The translations under genes and the position numbers were made by a program. Of a stretch of DNA of 64,000 bases, positions 52,425-60,838 are shown in pieces. Source of the DNA: Mesorhizobium sp. (GTDB lineage: Bacteria; Pseudomonadota; Alphaproteobacteria; Rhizobiales; Rhizobiaceae); contig SUGL01000001.1 in NCBI GenBank assembly GCA_004963905.1, positions 1 through 64,000 on the forward strand, in the 5' to 3' direction. Each line of letters begins with the position of its first letter. Positions within the stretch are counted from its first letter, which is position 1. The notes below the pieces were generated by a model. That model ran no database searches. It was not told the DNA's origin and worked only from the letters and a program-made list of their open reading frames with translations.

Positions 52425-53276
52425 ATGAAAATCGGCATGTGCATGTTCTTGTGGACGACCAGCGTCTCGAAGAAGCACGAGGCGCTGCTGAAGGACATCA
52501 AAGCGACCGGCTTCGACGGCGTCGAGATACCGGTTTTCGCGGGCGGGCCAGATGACTACAAGAGGCTCGGCGAGATGCTCGACCGCATCGGCCTGGAGCG
52601 CACGGCGGTCTCCGCCATGGGCGATCCGGCGATGAACCTGATCTCGCCGGATGCCGCGACGCGCAAGGCCGGCATCGACTACATGAAATGGGCGATCGAC
52701 TGCAGCGCGGCGCTCGGCGCGGACCGGCTGAGCGGGCCGCTACATTCGACGCTCGGCGCTTTTTCCGGCAGCGGACCGACCGCAGCCGAGAAGAAGCGCT
52801 CGATCGCCTCGCAGCGCGCCATAGGCGACCATGCCGGCAAGAGGGGCGTAACCATCGGCCTCGAAGCGCTCAACCGCTTCGAATGCTATCTCATGAACAC
52901 GATGGACGATCTGTCGGAGCATGTCGACGCGATCGACCGCCCGCACATCAAGGCGATGTACGACACTTTCCACGCCAATATCGAGGAGGCCGACCCGATC
53001 GGCGCCTATACGCGCAACCGCAAAAACATCGTCCATATCCATATCTCGGAGAACGACCGCGGCGTGCCGGGGCGCGGCAACATCCCCTGGAAGGAGACTT
53101 TTTCGGCCATCCGCAAGAGTAGTTACGACGATTGGCTGACGATTGAATCGTTTGGACGCTCGCTGAAGGACCTGGCGGCGGCGACCAAGGTGTGGCGGGA
53201 TTTCGCCGAGAGCCCGGAGGCGGTGTACCGCGAGGGGTATAGGCATATCAGGGACGGGTGGAGGAAGGCGGCTTAG
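52425..53276 (+). CDS. sugar phosphate isomerase/epimerase (D-tagatose 3-epimerase-like)
   Basis: A 283-residue TIM barrel, distantly similar to the 48564 product. Metal-ligand motifs are EALNRFECYLMN (Glu), YDTFHANIEE (Asp/His), VHIHISENDRG (His) and WLTIESFGR (Glu). ATG 52425 follows GGGAGGGGGG. Third isomerase of the cluster and the last gene of the plus-strand half; the operon is interrupted by repeat elements E and F but all three genes keep the same direction. Confidence 0.87.
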   Translation: MKIGMCMFLWTTSVSKKHEALLKDIKATGFDGVEIPVFAGGPDDYKRLGEMLDRIGLERTAVSAMGDPAMNLISPDAATRKAGIDYMKWAIDCSAALGADRLSGPLHSTLGAFSGSGPTAAEKKRSIASQRAIGDHAGKRGVTIGLEALNRFECYLMNTMDDLSEHVDAIDRPHIKAMYDTFHANIEEADPIGAYTRNRKNIVHIHISENDRGVPGRGNIPWKETFSAIRKSSYDDWLTIESFGRSLKDLAAATKVWRDFAESPEAVYREGYRHIRDGWRKAA

Positions 53277-53586
53277 GCGCCCTGATCGGGCGATAGCGAC
53301 GCCTTGTCCATTTCCATTTGCGTTCGCAACGGTTGCCAGGTGGTTCCCCCACTCCGTCTCGGCTTCGCCGAGCCACCTCTCCCCCCTCCGGAGGGAGAGG
53401 AAAGGGAGCCTGGTGGCGCCGAGAGAGAAAAAAGCCTCGGCCTTCGAGGACAGGCGCCAGCTCGGACAGCTTGGCGCCTTTCCTCTCCCCCGTCGACCGG
53501 GGGAGAGGTGTCGAGCGAAGCTCGACGGAGTGGGGGTCGACCTTGGCGCGGCACTTATGCGATGCCCGCCCTTCTGCGTCACACGG
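53277..53586. other. 310-nt convergent gap containing repeat B copy 2
   Basis: Separates the epimerase gene from phnE2, which run towards each other. Apart from the family B palindrome the flanks (about 65 and 45 nt) show nothing recognisable. Confidence 0.5.
53343..53540. repeat. palindromic repeat family B, copy 2
   Basis: A 198-nt copy with arms TTCCCCCACTCCGTC/GACGGAGTGGGGGTCGACC, inner hairpins CTCCCCCCTCCGGAGGGAGA and CTCCCCCGTCGACCGGGGGA and the segment CTTGGCGCCTTTCCTC shared with 27749-27911. The centre differs in sequence and length from copy 1. Between convergent genes, as copy 1. Confidence 0.8.
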
Positions 53587-54951
53587 CTACCCCCGCTCGG
53601 CCTGTAGCCGATTATAATCGTGCAGCGTGCGGCTGAGCCGGCGGCGCAGGAAGTTCGAGATGTTGTCGAAGATGAAGACGACGAGCAGCGTCAGCAGAAC
53701 CATGTAGAAGACGTTCGCCCAATTCGAGTTGGTGCGCATGGCTTCCCATAGCTTCAGGCCGATGCCGCCGGCGCCGACGGCGCCGATGATGGTGGCGCCG
53801 CGGGTGTTCGATTCCCACTGGTACAGCGTCTGGCTGATGAAGATCGGCACCACTTCCGGCAGCACGCCGTAGCGCTGCACCAGGATGCCGTTGGCGCCGG
53901 TCGAGAGCACGCCTTCGCGCGGCTTGTCGTCGATGTTTTCCAGCGCTTCCGAATAGGTTTTGCCGAGCGTGCCGATCTCGGTGAAGAAGATAGCGGCGCT
54001 GCCCGCCAGAGGACCGGGGCCGAAGGCGCGGGTGAAGAACAGCGCCCAGATCAGCATGTCGACCGAGCGCATGAAGTCGAAGAAGCGCTTCAGGACCTGG
54101 CTGAGCAGGCCGCTCGGCGTGATGTTGCGGGCGGCGAAGAAGGCGAGCGGGAAGGCGACGATGCCACCGAGCAGCGTGCCGAGGAACGCCATGACGATGG
54201 TCTGCAAGAGCTTCGTCCAGACGTCGCCATGCTGCCACTGGGCATTGTTCCAGATGTTGTCGGCAGCTAAAGCGAGGTTCGACGTGCCCGGCTGGAGCTC
54301 CGGTCCGGAGAGGATCAGCGAGAACACTTCGCCCGCCGATTTGCCGAAGAAGGGCGAGCGCGTGTCGAAGACGAAGTTCGCCCAGCCAAGGAAGCGCTTG
54401 CGCACCTTGACGCGATCGACGGTGACGCGCACCTCGCCGACAAAGCCCATCCTGGCGACGACCTCGTCGTCATGCACGGTGACCCAGTCCGGCACCGGAC
54501 CTGTAACCACCGGCTTGCCGCCGGTCAGCGATATCGGCACGGTCTGGCCGTTGGCGACGATCGTCGCCCTGGTCTTGTCGAAGCTGACGGATTTGGCCTC
54601 GCCGTCGATCTGCACGGTGTAGGTGCCGTCGGGATTCCTGGTCACCCAATCCGGATCGGGATGTTCGCCGAGCGCGGAGAAGCGCGGATATTTCGGCGTG
54701 ATCTCAGGCTGGTCGAGCCGGAATTCCGGCTGCAGGTCGTAGCTGATCCATTGCGACAGGAAGAGCGGCAGGCGCTCCCAGTGCGATTCCCTCAACACCT
54801 GCGGCAGGCTGAAGAACCACAGGGCGTAGGCGAGGTAGAGCACGGTGCCTGCGATCAGGAGCAGCGGCCAGAAGCGCTTGTAGGCCGGCCGCTGGAATAT
54901 CTGAGGGTGGCGTTCCTCAATGGCTCTGATTTCGTCGACTGTCATGGCCAT
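53587..54951 (-). CDS. phnE: phosphonate ABC transporter permease, long form (second PhnE)
   Basis: A 454-residue permease. A single N-terminal membrane segment (FWPLLLIAGTVLYLAYALWF, about 27-46) is followed by about 180 mostly hydrophilic residues with a beta-rich look (GTYTVQIDGEAKSVSFD) and then a typical PhnE core with the loop YSEALENIDDKPREGVLSTG and about five membrane segments. E. coli PhnE has about 260-276 residues, so this is an enlarged paralogue with a probable periplasmic domain. It lies 2 nt after phnE (54954) and forms the permease pair with it. Confidence 0.88.
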   Translation of the reverse strand: MAMTVDEIRAIEERHPQIFQRPAYKRFWPLLLIAGTVLYLAYALWFFSLPQVLRESHWERLPLFLSQWISYDLQPEFRLDQPEITPKYPRFSALGEHPDPDWVTRNPDGTYTVQIDGEAKSVSFDKTRATIVANGQTVPISLTGGKPVVTGPVPDWVTVHDDEVVARMGFVGEVRVTVDRVKVRKRFLGWANFVFDTRSPFFGKSAGEVFSLILSGPELQPGTSNLALAADNIWNNAQWQHGDVWTKLLQTIVMAFLGTLLGGIVAFPLAFFAARNITPSGLLSQVLKRFFDFMRSVDMLIWALFFTRAFGPGPLAGSAAIFFTEIGTLGKTYSEALENIDDKPREGVLSTGANGILVQRYGVLPEVVPIFISQTLYQWESNTRGATIIGAVGAGGIGLKLWEAMRTNSNWANVFYMVLLTLLVVFIFDNISNFLRRRLSRTLHDYNRLQAERG

Positions 54952-54953
54952 GG

Positions 54954-55913
54954 TCAAGCGGCGCTCATCAGGAAACCCTGTTCGCCCACCAGCTTGCGGC
55001 GCAGCCAGGCGGAGAACCGGTCGACCAAGAAGATGGTGACGAAGAGAAGCAGCACCAGCGCCAGGGTCTTGGCGCCGAAGCCGCGCGAGATGGCAAGCTT
55101 CAGCTCCTCGCCGATGCCGCCGCCGCCGACGGCGCCCATGATGGTCGAGATGCGCACGTTGATCTCGATCCGAAGCAGCGTGTAGGACATGAAGTTGGGC
55201 AGCACCTGCGGCAGGTCGGCGAAGCGCACGCGCTCGATCCAGTTGGCGCCGACCGCGCGCAGGCCTTCCTCGGGCCGCATATCGATGTTCTCGTTGATCT
55301 CGTAGAACAGCTTGCCCAGCGCGCCGATCGAATGCAGGCCGATGGCGATGATGGCCGCTACCGGGCCGATCGAGACAATGGCCGCGAACAGGCCGGCGAT
55401 GACGATCTCCGGGAAGGCGCGCAGCAATTCCATGAAGCGCTTGACGATGAGCCGCAGGATCGGGCTCGGCGTCAGGTTGCGCGCGGCGATGAAGGAGAAT
55501 GGCACGGCAAAGACGAAGCCGATGAAGGTCGAGACCAGGGCCACGTTGATGGTGGTCAGCATCAGCTCGAAATATTCGGGGATGTAGAAGCCGCCCCAGA
55601 TGTAGACGCGGCCGAGCGGGAAGTTGAACTCCTGCGTGCCCTTGTCGTGCGGCGAGGCGATGTCGAACAGCGCCCGCCAGACGTCGTTCCAGTCCTTCGG
55701 GATAAGCCAGCTCAGGAAGTCGAGGATATGCGGCAGCCGCTCGAAGAAATGGCCGGCATTGGCTTCGTCGGCGAACCACATGGTCGCGACCATGGCGACC
55801 AGCAGCAGGCCGACGCCGAGCGCGGTGTAAAAGCGGCGCAGCGACGTCTGGCGCCGCCAGGCATCGGCCTGCTGCCTTGTCGCTTCGGAATGGATCGTCG
55901 TCGAAAGGGTCAT
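54954..55913 (-). CDS. phnE: phosphonate ABC transporter permease PhnE
   Basis: A 319-residue permease with six membrane segments, the first at about 30-48 (LGVGLLLVAMVATMWFA), and an extended periplasmic loop after it. The EAA loop is FYEINENIDMRPEEGLRAVG and the C-terminal core contains TIMGAVGGGGIGEELK. ATG 55913 is used (MTLSTTIHS); 55928 is possible. Moves phosphonate across the inner membrane with PhnC and PhnD. Confidence 0.9.
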   Translation of the reverse strand: MTLSTTIHSEATRQQADAWRRQTSLRRFYTALGVGLLLVAMVATMWFADEANAGHFFERLPHILDFLSWLIPKDWNDVWRALFDIASPHDKGTQEFNFPLGRVYIWGGFYIPEYFELMLTTINVALVSTFIGFVFAVPFSFIAARNLTPSPILRLIVKRFMELLRAFPEIVIAGLFAAIVSIGPVAAIIAIGLHSIGALGKLFYEINENIDMRPEEGLRAVGANWIERVRFADLPQVLPNFMSYTLLRIEINVRISTIMGAVGGGGIGEELKLAISRGFGAKTLALVLLLFVTIFLVDRFSAWLRRKLVGEQGFLMSAA

Positions 55914-55926
55914 GATCGGTGGATGC

Positions 55927-55961
55927 AAAAAGGGCGGCGTTGTTTTACGCCGCCCCTTTTT
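55927..55961 (-). terminator. hairpin between phnD and phnE
   Basis: AAAAAGGGCGGCGT pairs with ACGCCGCCCCTTTTT (one bulge, 6-nt loop) in the 58-nt gap. On the minus strand the stem is followed by T residues, so it can act as a partial terminator that favours phnD mRNA, as often seen after binding-protein genes. Confidence 0.6.
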
Positions 55962-55971
55962 CCTGATGCCG

Positions 55972-56880
55972 TCAGCCGCCGATCGCGGCTTTGCGGGCCT
56001 CGACGATGACTTTGTAGAAGTCCGGCTTCACGGGAACGTAGCCGGTGAAATCGCCGCCCTCGACACCTTCGAAGCAGGGCTTGTCCTTGGTCGGCAGCTG
56101 GGTGAAGAAGTCGGTGAGCTTGGCGGTCATGTCGGCGCCGAGCGCGGTGCGGACGACCAGCGGGCCGTTCGGGATCAGGCCCGAGCGCCACACTTCGACG
56201 AAGTCGTTCGGGTCGACGGCGCCCTTGGCGACTTCCTTGTGGAAGGTGCCGGAGGTGTAGCCGTTCTTGAAGTCGCCGATGCCGGAAGAATCGTCCACCG
56301 CCACGTCGACCTTGCCGTCGCGGACGGCAAGCACGTTGTTCTCATGACCGCCGTTGAACTGGGTCGAGGCGAAGTAGCTCTCGTTGGAAGCGCCGGTGTC
56401 CTTCGGAATCTGGGTCAGCGGGATCAGGTAGCCCGAGGTCGAATCCGGGTCGGCATAGCCGAGCTTCTTGCCCTTGGCCGACTTGATGTCGGTGATGCCG
56501 GAAGTCTTCAGCGCCAGGCCGATCGAATAGTAACCGGTCGAGCCGTCGGTCTGCTTGGTGGTGAGGATCGGGGTGACGGCGTTCGGGTCCTTGAGATAGA
56601 CGCTGGCATAGCCGGACGCGCCGAGCTCGGCGAAGTCGAGCGTGCCGCCGAGCAGGCCCTGGATGACGCCGTCATAGTCGGCGGCCGGGAACAGCGACAC
56701 CTTCTCGAAGCCGAATTCGGCCTTCAGGTGGTCGGCAAGGCACTGGTAGTTACGCAGACGATCGGTCTCGTTCTCGCCGCCGAGGATGCCGACGCGGAAC
56801 TCCTTGATGTCGGCGGCGTGAGCGGCGCTTGCCGCCATGGCCAGCAACGATACGGCGCCAAAAACCATTTTTCTGAACAT
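55972..56880 (-). CDS. phnD: phosphonate ABC transporter substrate-binding protein PhnD
   Basis: A 302-residue periplasmic protein with a Sec signal peptide (MFRKMVFGAVSLLAMAASAA, cleavage near AHA-AD). The mature part has the PhnD pattern FRVGILGGENETDRLRNYQC, the ligand-loop YYSIGLALKTSG and GYADPDSTSGYL. Binds phosphonates such as methyl- or 2-aminoethylphosphonate. It lies 140 nt after phnC on the same strand. Confidence 0.92.
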   Translation of the reverse strand: MFRKMVFGAVSLLAMAASAAHAADIKEFRVGILGGENETDRLRNYQCLADHLKAEFGFEKVSLFPAADYDGVIQGLLGGTLDFAELGASGYASVYLKDPNAVTPILTTKQTDGSTGYYSIGLALKTSGITDIKSAKGKKLGYADPDSTSGYLIPLTQIPKDTGASNESYFASTQFNGGHENNVLAVRDGKVDVAVDDSSGIGDFKNGYTSGTFHKEVAKGAVDPNDFVEVWRSGLIPNGPLVVRTALGADMTAKLTDFFTQLPTKDKPCFEGVEGGDFTGYVPVKPDFYKVIVEARKAAIGG

Positions 56881-57020
56881 TGATCTCTCTCCTGTTTTGC
56901 CGGCTTCGCGCCGGCAGCGTTCGAATTTTTGAGTTCAGCCTTTGACGCGGGCGGGCGATCCGGGTTGCTCTTGCCGAAATCCACGATTTGCCCGGAGCGG
57001 CTACGATCCGGGCGATGGAC

Positions 57021-57878
57021 TCAGTAGCCGGGGAAGGCTGGTTCGAGCGGTCCGGCGGATGCGGTGATCTTCGGCTTGATGTTGACGCTGGTCGACGTGA
57101 TGGCCTCGGAGATCTCGACCCCATTGGCGTCGGCGCCATAGACGGTGCGCACGGCATCGCGATCGAGATCCTCGGGCGCGCCGTCGAAGACGACCTTGCC
57201 GGCGGCCATGCCGATGATGCGGTTGCAGTAGGCGCGGGCGGTGTCCAGCGTGTGCAGGTTGGTGACGACGGTGATGCCTTCGCGCAAATTGATGTCGCGC
57301 AGCGAGTCCATCACCACCTTGGCGTTGAGCGGGTCGAGCGAGGCGATCGGCTCGTCGGCCAGAAGCACCTTCGGCTGCTGCATCATGGCGCGCGCGATCG
57401 CCACGCGCTGCTGCTGGCCGCCGGACAGCGTGCCGGCCGGCTGCAGCGCGGTGCGGGCGATATCGAGGCGCTCGAGCGCGGCCACCGCCTCTGCGCATTC
57501 GGTGCGCGAGAACATGCCGAGCAGATTGGAAAGCGTCGAGCGATGGTTGAGGCGGCCGAGCAGCACGTTGGTCAGGACGTCGAGACGCGGCACGAGGTTG
57601 AACTGCTGGAAGATCATGGCGCAGTCGCGCTGCCAGCGGCGCAGCGGCGAGCCCTGCAGGCTGGAAACCTCGGCGCCGTCAAAAAAAATCGACCCCTGGC
57701 TAGGGTCGATGAGACGGTTGATCATGCGCAGAAGCGTCGACTTGCCGGCGCCGGAACGGCCGATGATGCCGACCATCTGGCCCTGCGGGATCGAGACGTT
57801 GATGTCGCTGACAGCGGTGTTCTTGCCAAATCGTCGGGTTACGCCGCGGATTTCCAGCGTGGCCGATGATGCTGACAT
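57021..57878 (-). CDS. phnC: phosphonate ABC transporter ATP-binding protein PhnC
   Basis: A 285-residue ATPase with Walker [11 protein letters not shown]-loop [12 protein letters not shown], signature [15 protein letters not shown], Walker [13 protein letters not shown] and the H-loop region VVTNLHTLD (Asn-Leu-His variant seen in PhnC). The PhnC-typical [18 protein letters not shown] is present. A PHO-box-like sequence lies 71 nt upstream of its ATG. First gene of the phnCDEE unit. Confidence 0.92.
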   Translation of the reverse strand: MSASSATLEIRGVTRRFGKNTAVSDINVSIPQGQMVGIIGRSGAGKSTLLRMINRLIDPSQGSIFFDGAEVSSLQGSPLRRWQRDCAMIFQQFNLVPRLDVLTNVLLGRLNHRSTLSNLLGMFSRTECAEAVAALERLDIARTALQPAGTLSGGQQQRVAIARAMMQQPKVLLADEPIASLDPLNAKVVMDSLRDINLREGITVVTNLHTLDTARAYCNRIIGMAAGKVVFDGAPEDLDRDAVRTVYGADANGVEISEAITSTSVNIKPKITASAGPLEPAFPGY

Positions 57879-57948
57879 GGCAAGACTCCGGTACGTCGCG
57901 GTTTCGAAGGTCCGTTAACCTTCGCTAGCGCAGCCCCATGAAGCTGGG

Positions 57949-57966
57949 GTGTCGGATTGATGTCAG
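57949..57966 (-). promoter_or_regulatory. PHO-box-like site upstream of phnC
   Basis: On the minus strand CTGACAT-CAAT-CCGACAC, to be compared with CTGTCAT-N4-CTGTCAT. The first half matches 6 of 7 and the second 4 of 7. Position and orientation suit PhoB activation of phnCDEE under phosphate limitation. Confidence 0.5.
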
Positions 57967-57994
57967 TTTTGTTACGACCCACAGGCTTGGACTG

Positions 57995-58705
57995 TCACCC
58001 AAGGACGAGCAATTCCTCGAAATGCTTCATGTCCTTGAAGCTGCAGAAGGCCGGCGGGCGCAATTCGATTACCGGAGCCTCGCGATCGAGGAACGACAGG
58101 CAGTCGTCGAACAGGTCCTGCCAGGCGGACACGCGTTCGTCGGCGAGCCGGCGGATCTGGTAGGCGAAAGTGATGTGGAAGACATAAATGTCGTGGTCCG
58201 GATGGCGGTAGCCGAACGGGATCGAGAGCGCGTCGCGCCACAGGCGCAGGATACGATCGTCCTCCGCGGACGCACCGGCGACCGTAAGGCCGTTCGGGGT
58301 GACGCCGACGGTCTTGATGCGGAAGGGAGGGCAAGGTTGAAACCCTTCCAGCCGCTCGAGGTAGAGGCGGGTCATGTCGTCGATGCTGGCATCGAAGGGC
58401 ACGTCGGCCGGCCAGAAGGGAAGGCGGCGCCGGTACTCGATGATGCCTTGGAACAAGGTCATGTGCAGGCTGGAGATCGGCGTGAAGGCGAGGCGATCGG
58501 CGTCGGACATGGCGCGGATGCGCTCGCGCACCTCGATGACCGCGGCTTCCGATGGCGAGCCCTGGACGAGGTGGCTGACGACCGTGTTGCCAGGCTCGAG
58601 GAGGAAGTTGCCCGATGTGTCGTATCGCGTGCCGAGATGCACCGGCGGCGTCGGGTTGGTGCCTTCGAAGAAGGAGGCGAGCGAGGGTTTTACTTTGTCG
58701 AGCAT
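57995..58705 (-). CDS. DUF1868-type 2H phosphoesterase-like protein
   Basis: A 236-residue protein with two HxT/S-type motifs of the 2H phosphoesterase fold: SLHMTLFQG and VFHITFAYQ. Members of the 2H superfamily open cyclic phosphodiesters such as 1'',2''-cyclic ADP-ribose. ATG 58705 has the ribosome site AAAGGAGA. In the C-P lyase pathway a 5-phosphoribosyl 1,2-cyclic phosphate must be opened (PhnP in E. coli), so this gene, embedded among phn genes, is a candidate for that step, by inference only. Confidence 0.75.
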   Translation of the reverse strand: MLDKVKPSLASFFEGTNPTPPVHLGTRYDTSGNFLLEPGNTVVSHLVQGSPSEAAVIEVRERIRAMSDADRLAFTPISSLHMTLFQGIIEYRRRLPFWPADVPFDASIDDMTRLYLERLEGFQPCPPFRIKTVGVTPNGLTVAGASAEDDRILRLWRDALSIPFGYRHPDHDIYVFHITFAYQIRRLADERVSAWQDLFDDCLSFLDREAPVIELRPPAFCSFKDMKHFEELLVLG

Positions 58706-58774
58706 GACGATCTCCTTTGGGCGAGATGACGTCCTGTCCGAGTCACATGTCAAAGGTGTGAAATCTTCGCATCT

Positions 58775-59260
58775 CTACAGCATGCGGTGCATCACGAAAG
58801 CATCGACATAGCCTAGCTGCGGATGGTCGAACGCTTGTGGAATCGTGCCGACAATGGCGAAGCCCAGGCGCTGCCAAAGCTTCACCGCCCGCTCGTTGGT
58901 GCTGATGATGAAGTTGAACTGCATGGCTCGAAAGCCAAGTTCGGCGGCCCGTTGCAAGGAATGCTCGCACATAGCTGTGGCAATGCCGCGTCCCGTCGAC
59001 GCGGCCGACGTGACGTAGCCGCAATTGGCGACATGCGCGCCGCCGCCGCGCTGGTTGGCATGGAGGAAGTAGCATCCGGCTATTTCGCCTGCATCCTCGG
59101 ACACGAATACTTCATTGCCTTCGGAAAACCAGTAGCCCAGCCCCTGGTCGCGGTTCCAGTCGCGGGGCAGCGCATAGGTTTCGCCCGCCAGCAGGACGGG
59201 CTCAAGCATAGACCAGATCGCATCTGCATCGGCCGGTGTGGCGGGGCGAATCGTTGGCAC
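58775..59260 (-). CDS. GNAT family N-acetyltransferase
   Basis: A 161-residue GNAT protein. The acetyl-CoA site is recognisable as TGRGIATAMCEHSLQRA with the preceding strand NCGYVTSAAS, and the family end NERAVKLWQRLGFAIVGTIP is present. GTG 59260 (VPTIRPATPADAD) is chosen because homologues begin at this conserved region; upstream in-frame codons look untranslated. PhnO, an aminoalkylphosphonate acetyltransferase of some phn operons, is also a GNAT, but this protein shows no specific PhnO mark. Confidence 0.78.
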   Translation of the reverse strand: MPTIRPATPADADAIWSMLEPVLLAGETYALPRDWNRDQGLGYWFSEGNEVFVSEDAGEIAGCYFLHANQRGGGAHVANCGYVTSAASTGRGIATAMCEHSLQRAAELGFRAMQFNFIISTNERAVKLWQRLGFAIVGTIPQAFDHPQLGYVDAFVMHRML

Positions 59261-59291
59261 GGTCAGAGCTCTCGCGCGAGATGGAAACGGA

Positions 59292-59411
59292 TCAGAACTG
59301 GATAGCGGCAAGGATACTGCCGAGAAAGACCAGAACCACAAAAGCAGCCACAATTCCCGGCTCCACGGCGGCTTTCAGCGGGGCCGGTATGTCTTTTCGT
59401 AAGGGCTGCAT
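59292..59411 (-). CDS. possible 39-residue single-helix membrane protein
   Basis: A short frame beginning MQPLRKDIPAPLKAAVEP and continuing into one hydrophobic helix (GIVAAFVVLVFLGSILAAIQ), with positive charges before it as expected for an inner-membrane anchor. GAGGGG lies just upstream of the ATG at 59411; an in-frame ATG at 59426 adds five residues. It fills the gap between the acyltransferase and GNAT genes in the phn direction. Function unknown. Confidence 0.45.
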   Translation of the reverse strand: MQPLRKDIPAPLKAAVEPGIVAAFVVLVFLGSILAAIQF

Positions 59412-59480
59412 GAACCCCTCAACCATGCCGTTACTTTAGCATGTGCGCATGTTTCTGGACACATGCGAAACACAAGCCGG

Positions 59481-60098
59481 CTAGCCGCCATACTTCTCCA
59501 GGAAAGCCTCGGCCGAGAGTTCGCGAAAATCGTCGAGTGCCGAGCGCAGCCGGGCATGGTCCCAATCCCACCAGGCGAGCGCCTGGTAGCGTTCAGCGGT
59601 GCGGCGGTCGAAACGCTCGCGGATCGGTTTTGCCGGCACGCCGGCGACGATGGTGTAGGGCGCGACATCCTTCGACACAACGGCGCCGGCGCCGACCGCC
59701 GCGCCGTCGCCGACGGTCACGCCGGGCAGGATGATCGAGCCGTGGCCGAGCCAGGTGTCGTGGCCGATGGTGACGCGTTTGGCGCGGCGCTGGGCGAAGA
59801 ACTCGCTCTCATGCTCGGCATCGTCCCAGTAGTCCGAGGCGCGATAGGTGAAGTGGTGCAGCGTCGGCCGCCAGGTCGGGTGGTTGGTGGCGTTGATGCG
59901 CACGCTTGCCGCGATGTTGGAGAACTTGCCGATGGTCGCGCACCAGACGGCGCAGTCCTGCATCATGTAGGAATAGTCGCCGAGCTCGCTTTCCGAGACG
60001 CGGCTGCGCTCGGCAATCTCGGTCCAGCGGCCGAGCTTCGAGTTCTCGACCTCAGCCGTCTCGTGCACCAGCGGCGCCTCCGAAAGCTTCTTCGTCAT
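59481..60098 (-). CDS. hexapeptide-repeat acyltransferase of phosphonate loci
   Basis: A 205-residue left-handed beta-helix acyltransferase. Hexapeptide repeats span about residues 15-160, with the acetyl-CoA loop around HDTWLGHGSIILPGVTVGDG and the closing IVAGVPAKPIRERF seen in chloramphenicol/xenobiotic acetyltransferases. Members of this subgroup are found next to phnL in many alphaproteobacterial C-P lyase operons. Its acceptor is not known. The start overlaps the phnL stop by 4 nt. Confidence 0.85.
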   Translation of the reverse strand: MTKKLSEAPLVHETAEVENSKLGRWTEIAERSRVSESELGDYSYMMQDCAVWCATIGKFSNIAASVRINATNHPTWRPTLHHFTYRASDYWDDAEHESEFFAQRRAKRVTIGHDTWLGHGSIILPGVTVGDGAAVGAGAVVSKDVAPYTIVAGVPAKPIRERFDRRTAERYQALAWWDWDHARLRSALDDFRELSAEAFLEKYGG

Positions 60099-60802
60099 GC
60101 GGCGATCTTTCCGGCGGCGAAGGCGGTGACGTCGATGACGCGGTCGGCCACCGCGTCGCGCACATCCTGGTCATGGAAGATGCCAAGGAGAGCAACGCCA
60201 GCCGCCTTCTTGGCGGCGATCAGCTCGACCACGACATCGCGGTTCCTGGCGTCGAGCGAAGCGGTCGGCTCGTCGAGCAGCAGGATCGGGTGCTCGGTGA
60301 TGAAGCCGCGCGCGATGTTGACGCGCTGCTGCTCGCCGCCGGAGAATGTCGCCGGCGGCAGCGCCCAGAGCTTTTCCGGCAGATTGAGCTGCGCAAGCAA
60401 GGTGCGTGCTTTCTCGCGCGCGCCTTCCCTGTCCTCGCCGCGCTCGACCAGCGGCTCGGCGACGACGTCGAGCGCCGAAACGCGCGGCACGGTGCGCAGG
60501 AACTGGCTGACATAGCCGATGGTATGGCGGCGCACGGAGAGCACGGTGCGCGGGCCGGCGGAGGCGAGGTCGATCAGCCCGTCACCATGCTGGACGATGA
60601 TCTGTCCCGCGTCGACGGCATAGTTGCCGTAGAGCATCTTCAGGATCGAGCTTTTGCCCGCGCCGGACGGTCCGCCGAGCACCGCGCATTCGCCGGAGCG
60701 GATCGAGAAGGAGACGCCCGCCACCACAGGCAGCGTGACGCCGTCGCGCAGATGCATGGTGAAGCTTTTCGCGACATCGGAAACGACGAGAGGGGTGGGC
60801 AT
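60095..60802 (-). CDS. phnL: C-P lyase complex ATP-binding protein PhnL
   Basis: A 235-residue ABC ATPase without membrane partners, with Walker A GPSGAGKSS, the Q-loop QFLRTVPRVSALDVVAEPL (a PhnL-like sequence), signature FSGGEQQRVNIARGF and Walker B ILLLDEPTASLD. PhnL associates with the C-P lyase core together with PhnK and is not a transporter ATPase. It is separated from phnK by the 205-nt gap holding repeat A copy 4. Confidence 0.92.
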   Translation of the reverse strand: MPTPLVVSDVAKSFTMHLRDGVTLPVVAGVSFSIRSGECAVLGGPSGAGKSSILKMLYGNYAVDAGQIIVQHGDGLIDLASAGPRTVLSVRRHTIGYVSQFLRTVPRVSALDVVAEPLVERGEDREGAREKARTLLAQLNLPEKLWALPPATFSGGEQQRVNIARGFITEHPILLLDEPTASLDARNRDVVVELIAAKKAAGVALLGIFHDQDVRDAVADRVIDVTAFAAGKIAA

Positions 60803-60838
60803 TAGAGCGATCTCCTGTCATTCGTTGGCGGGACAGCA

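Noticed and set aside
58730..58760. Second PHO-box-like sequence upstream of the 2H gene
   Set aside because: On the minus strand only one half (TTGACAT) is similar; the second half does not fit.
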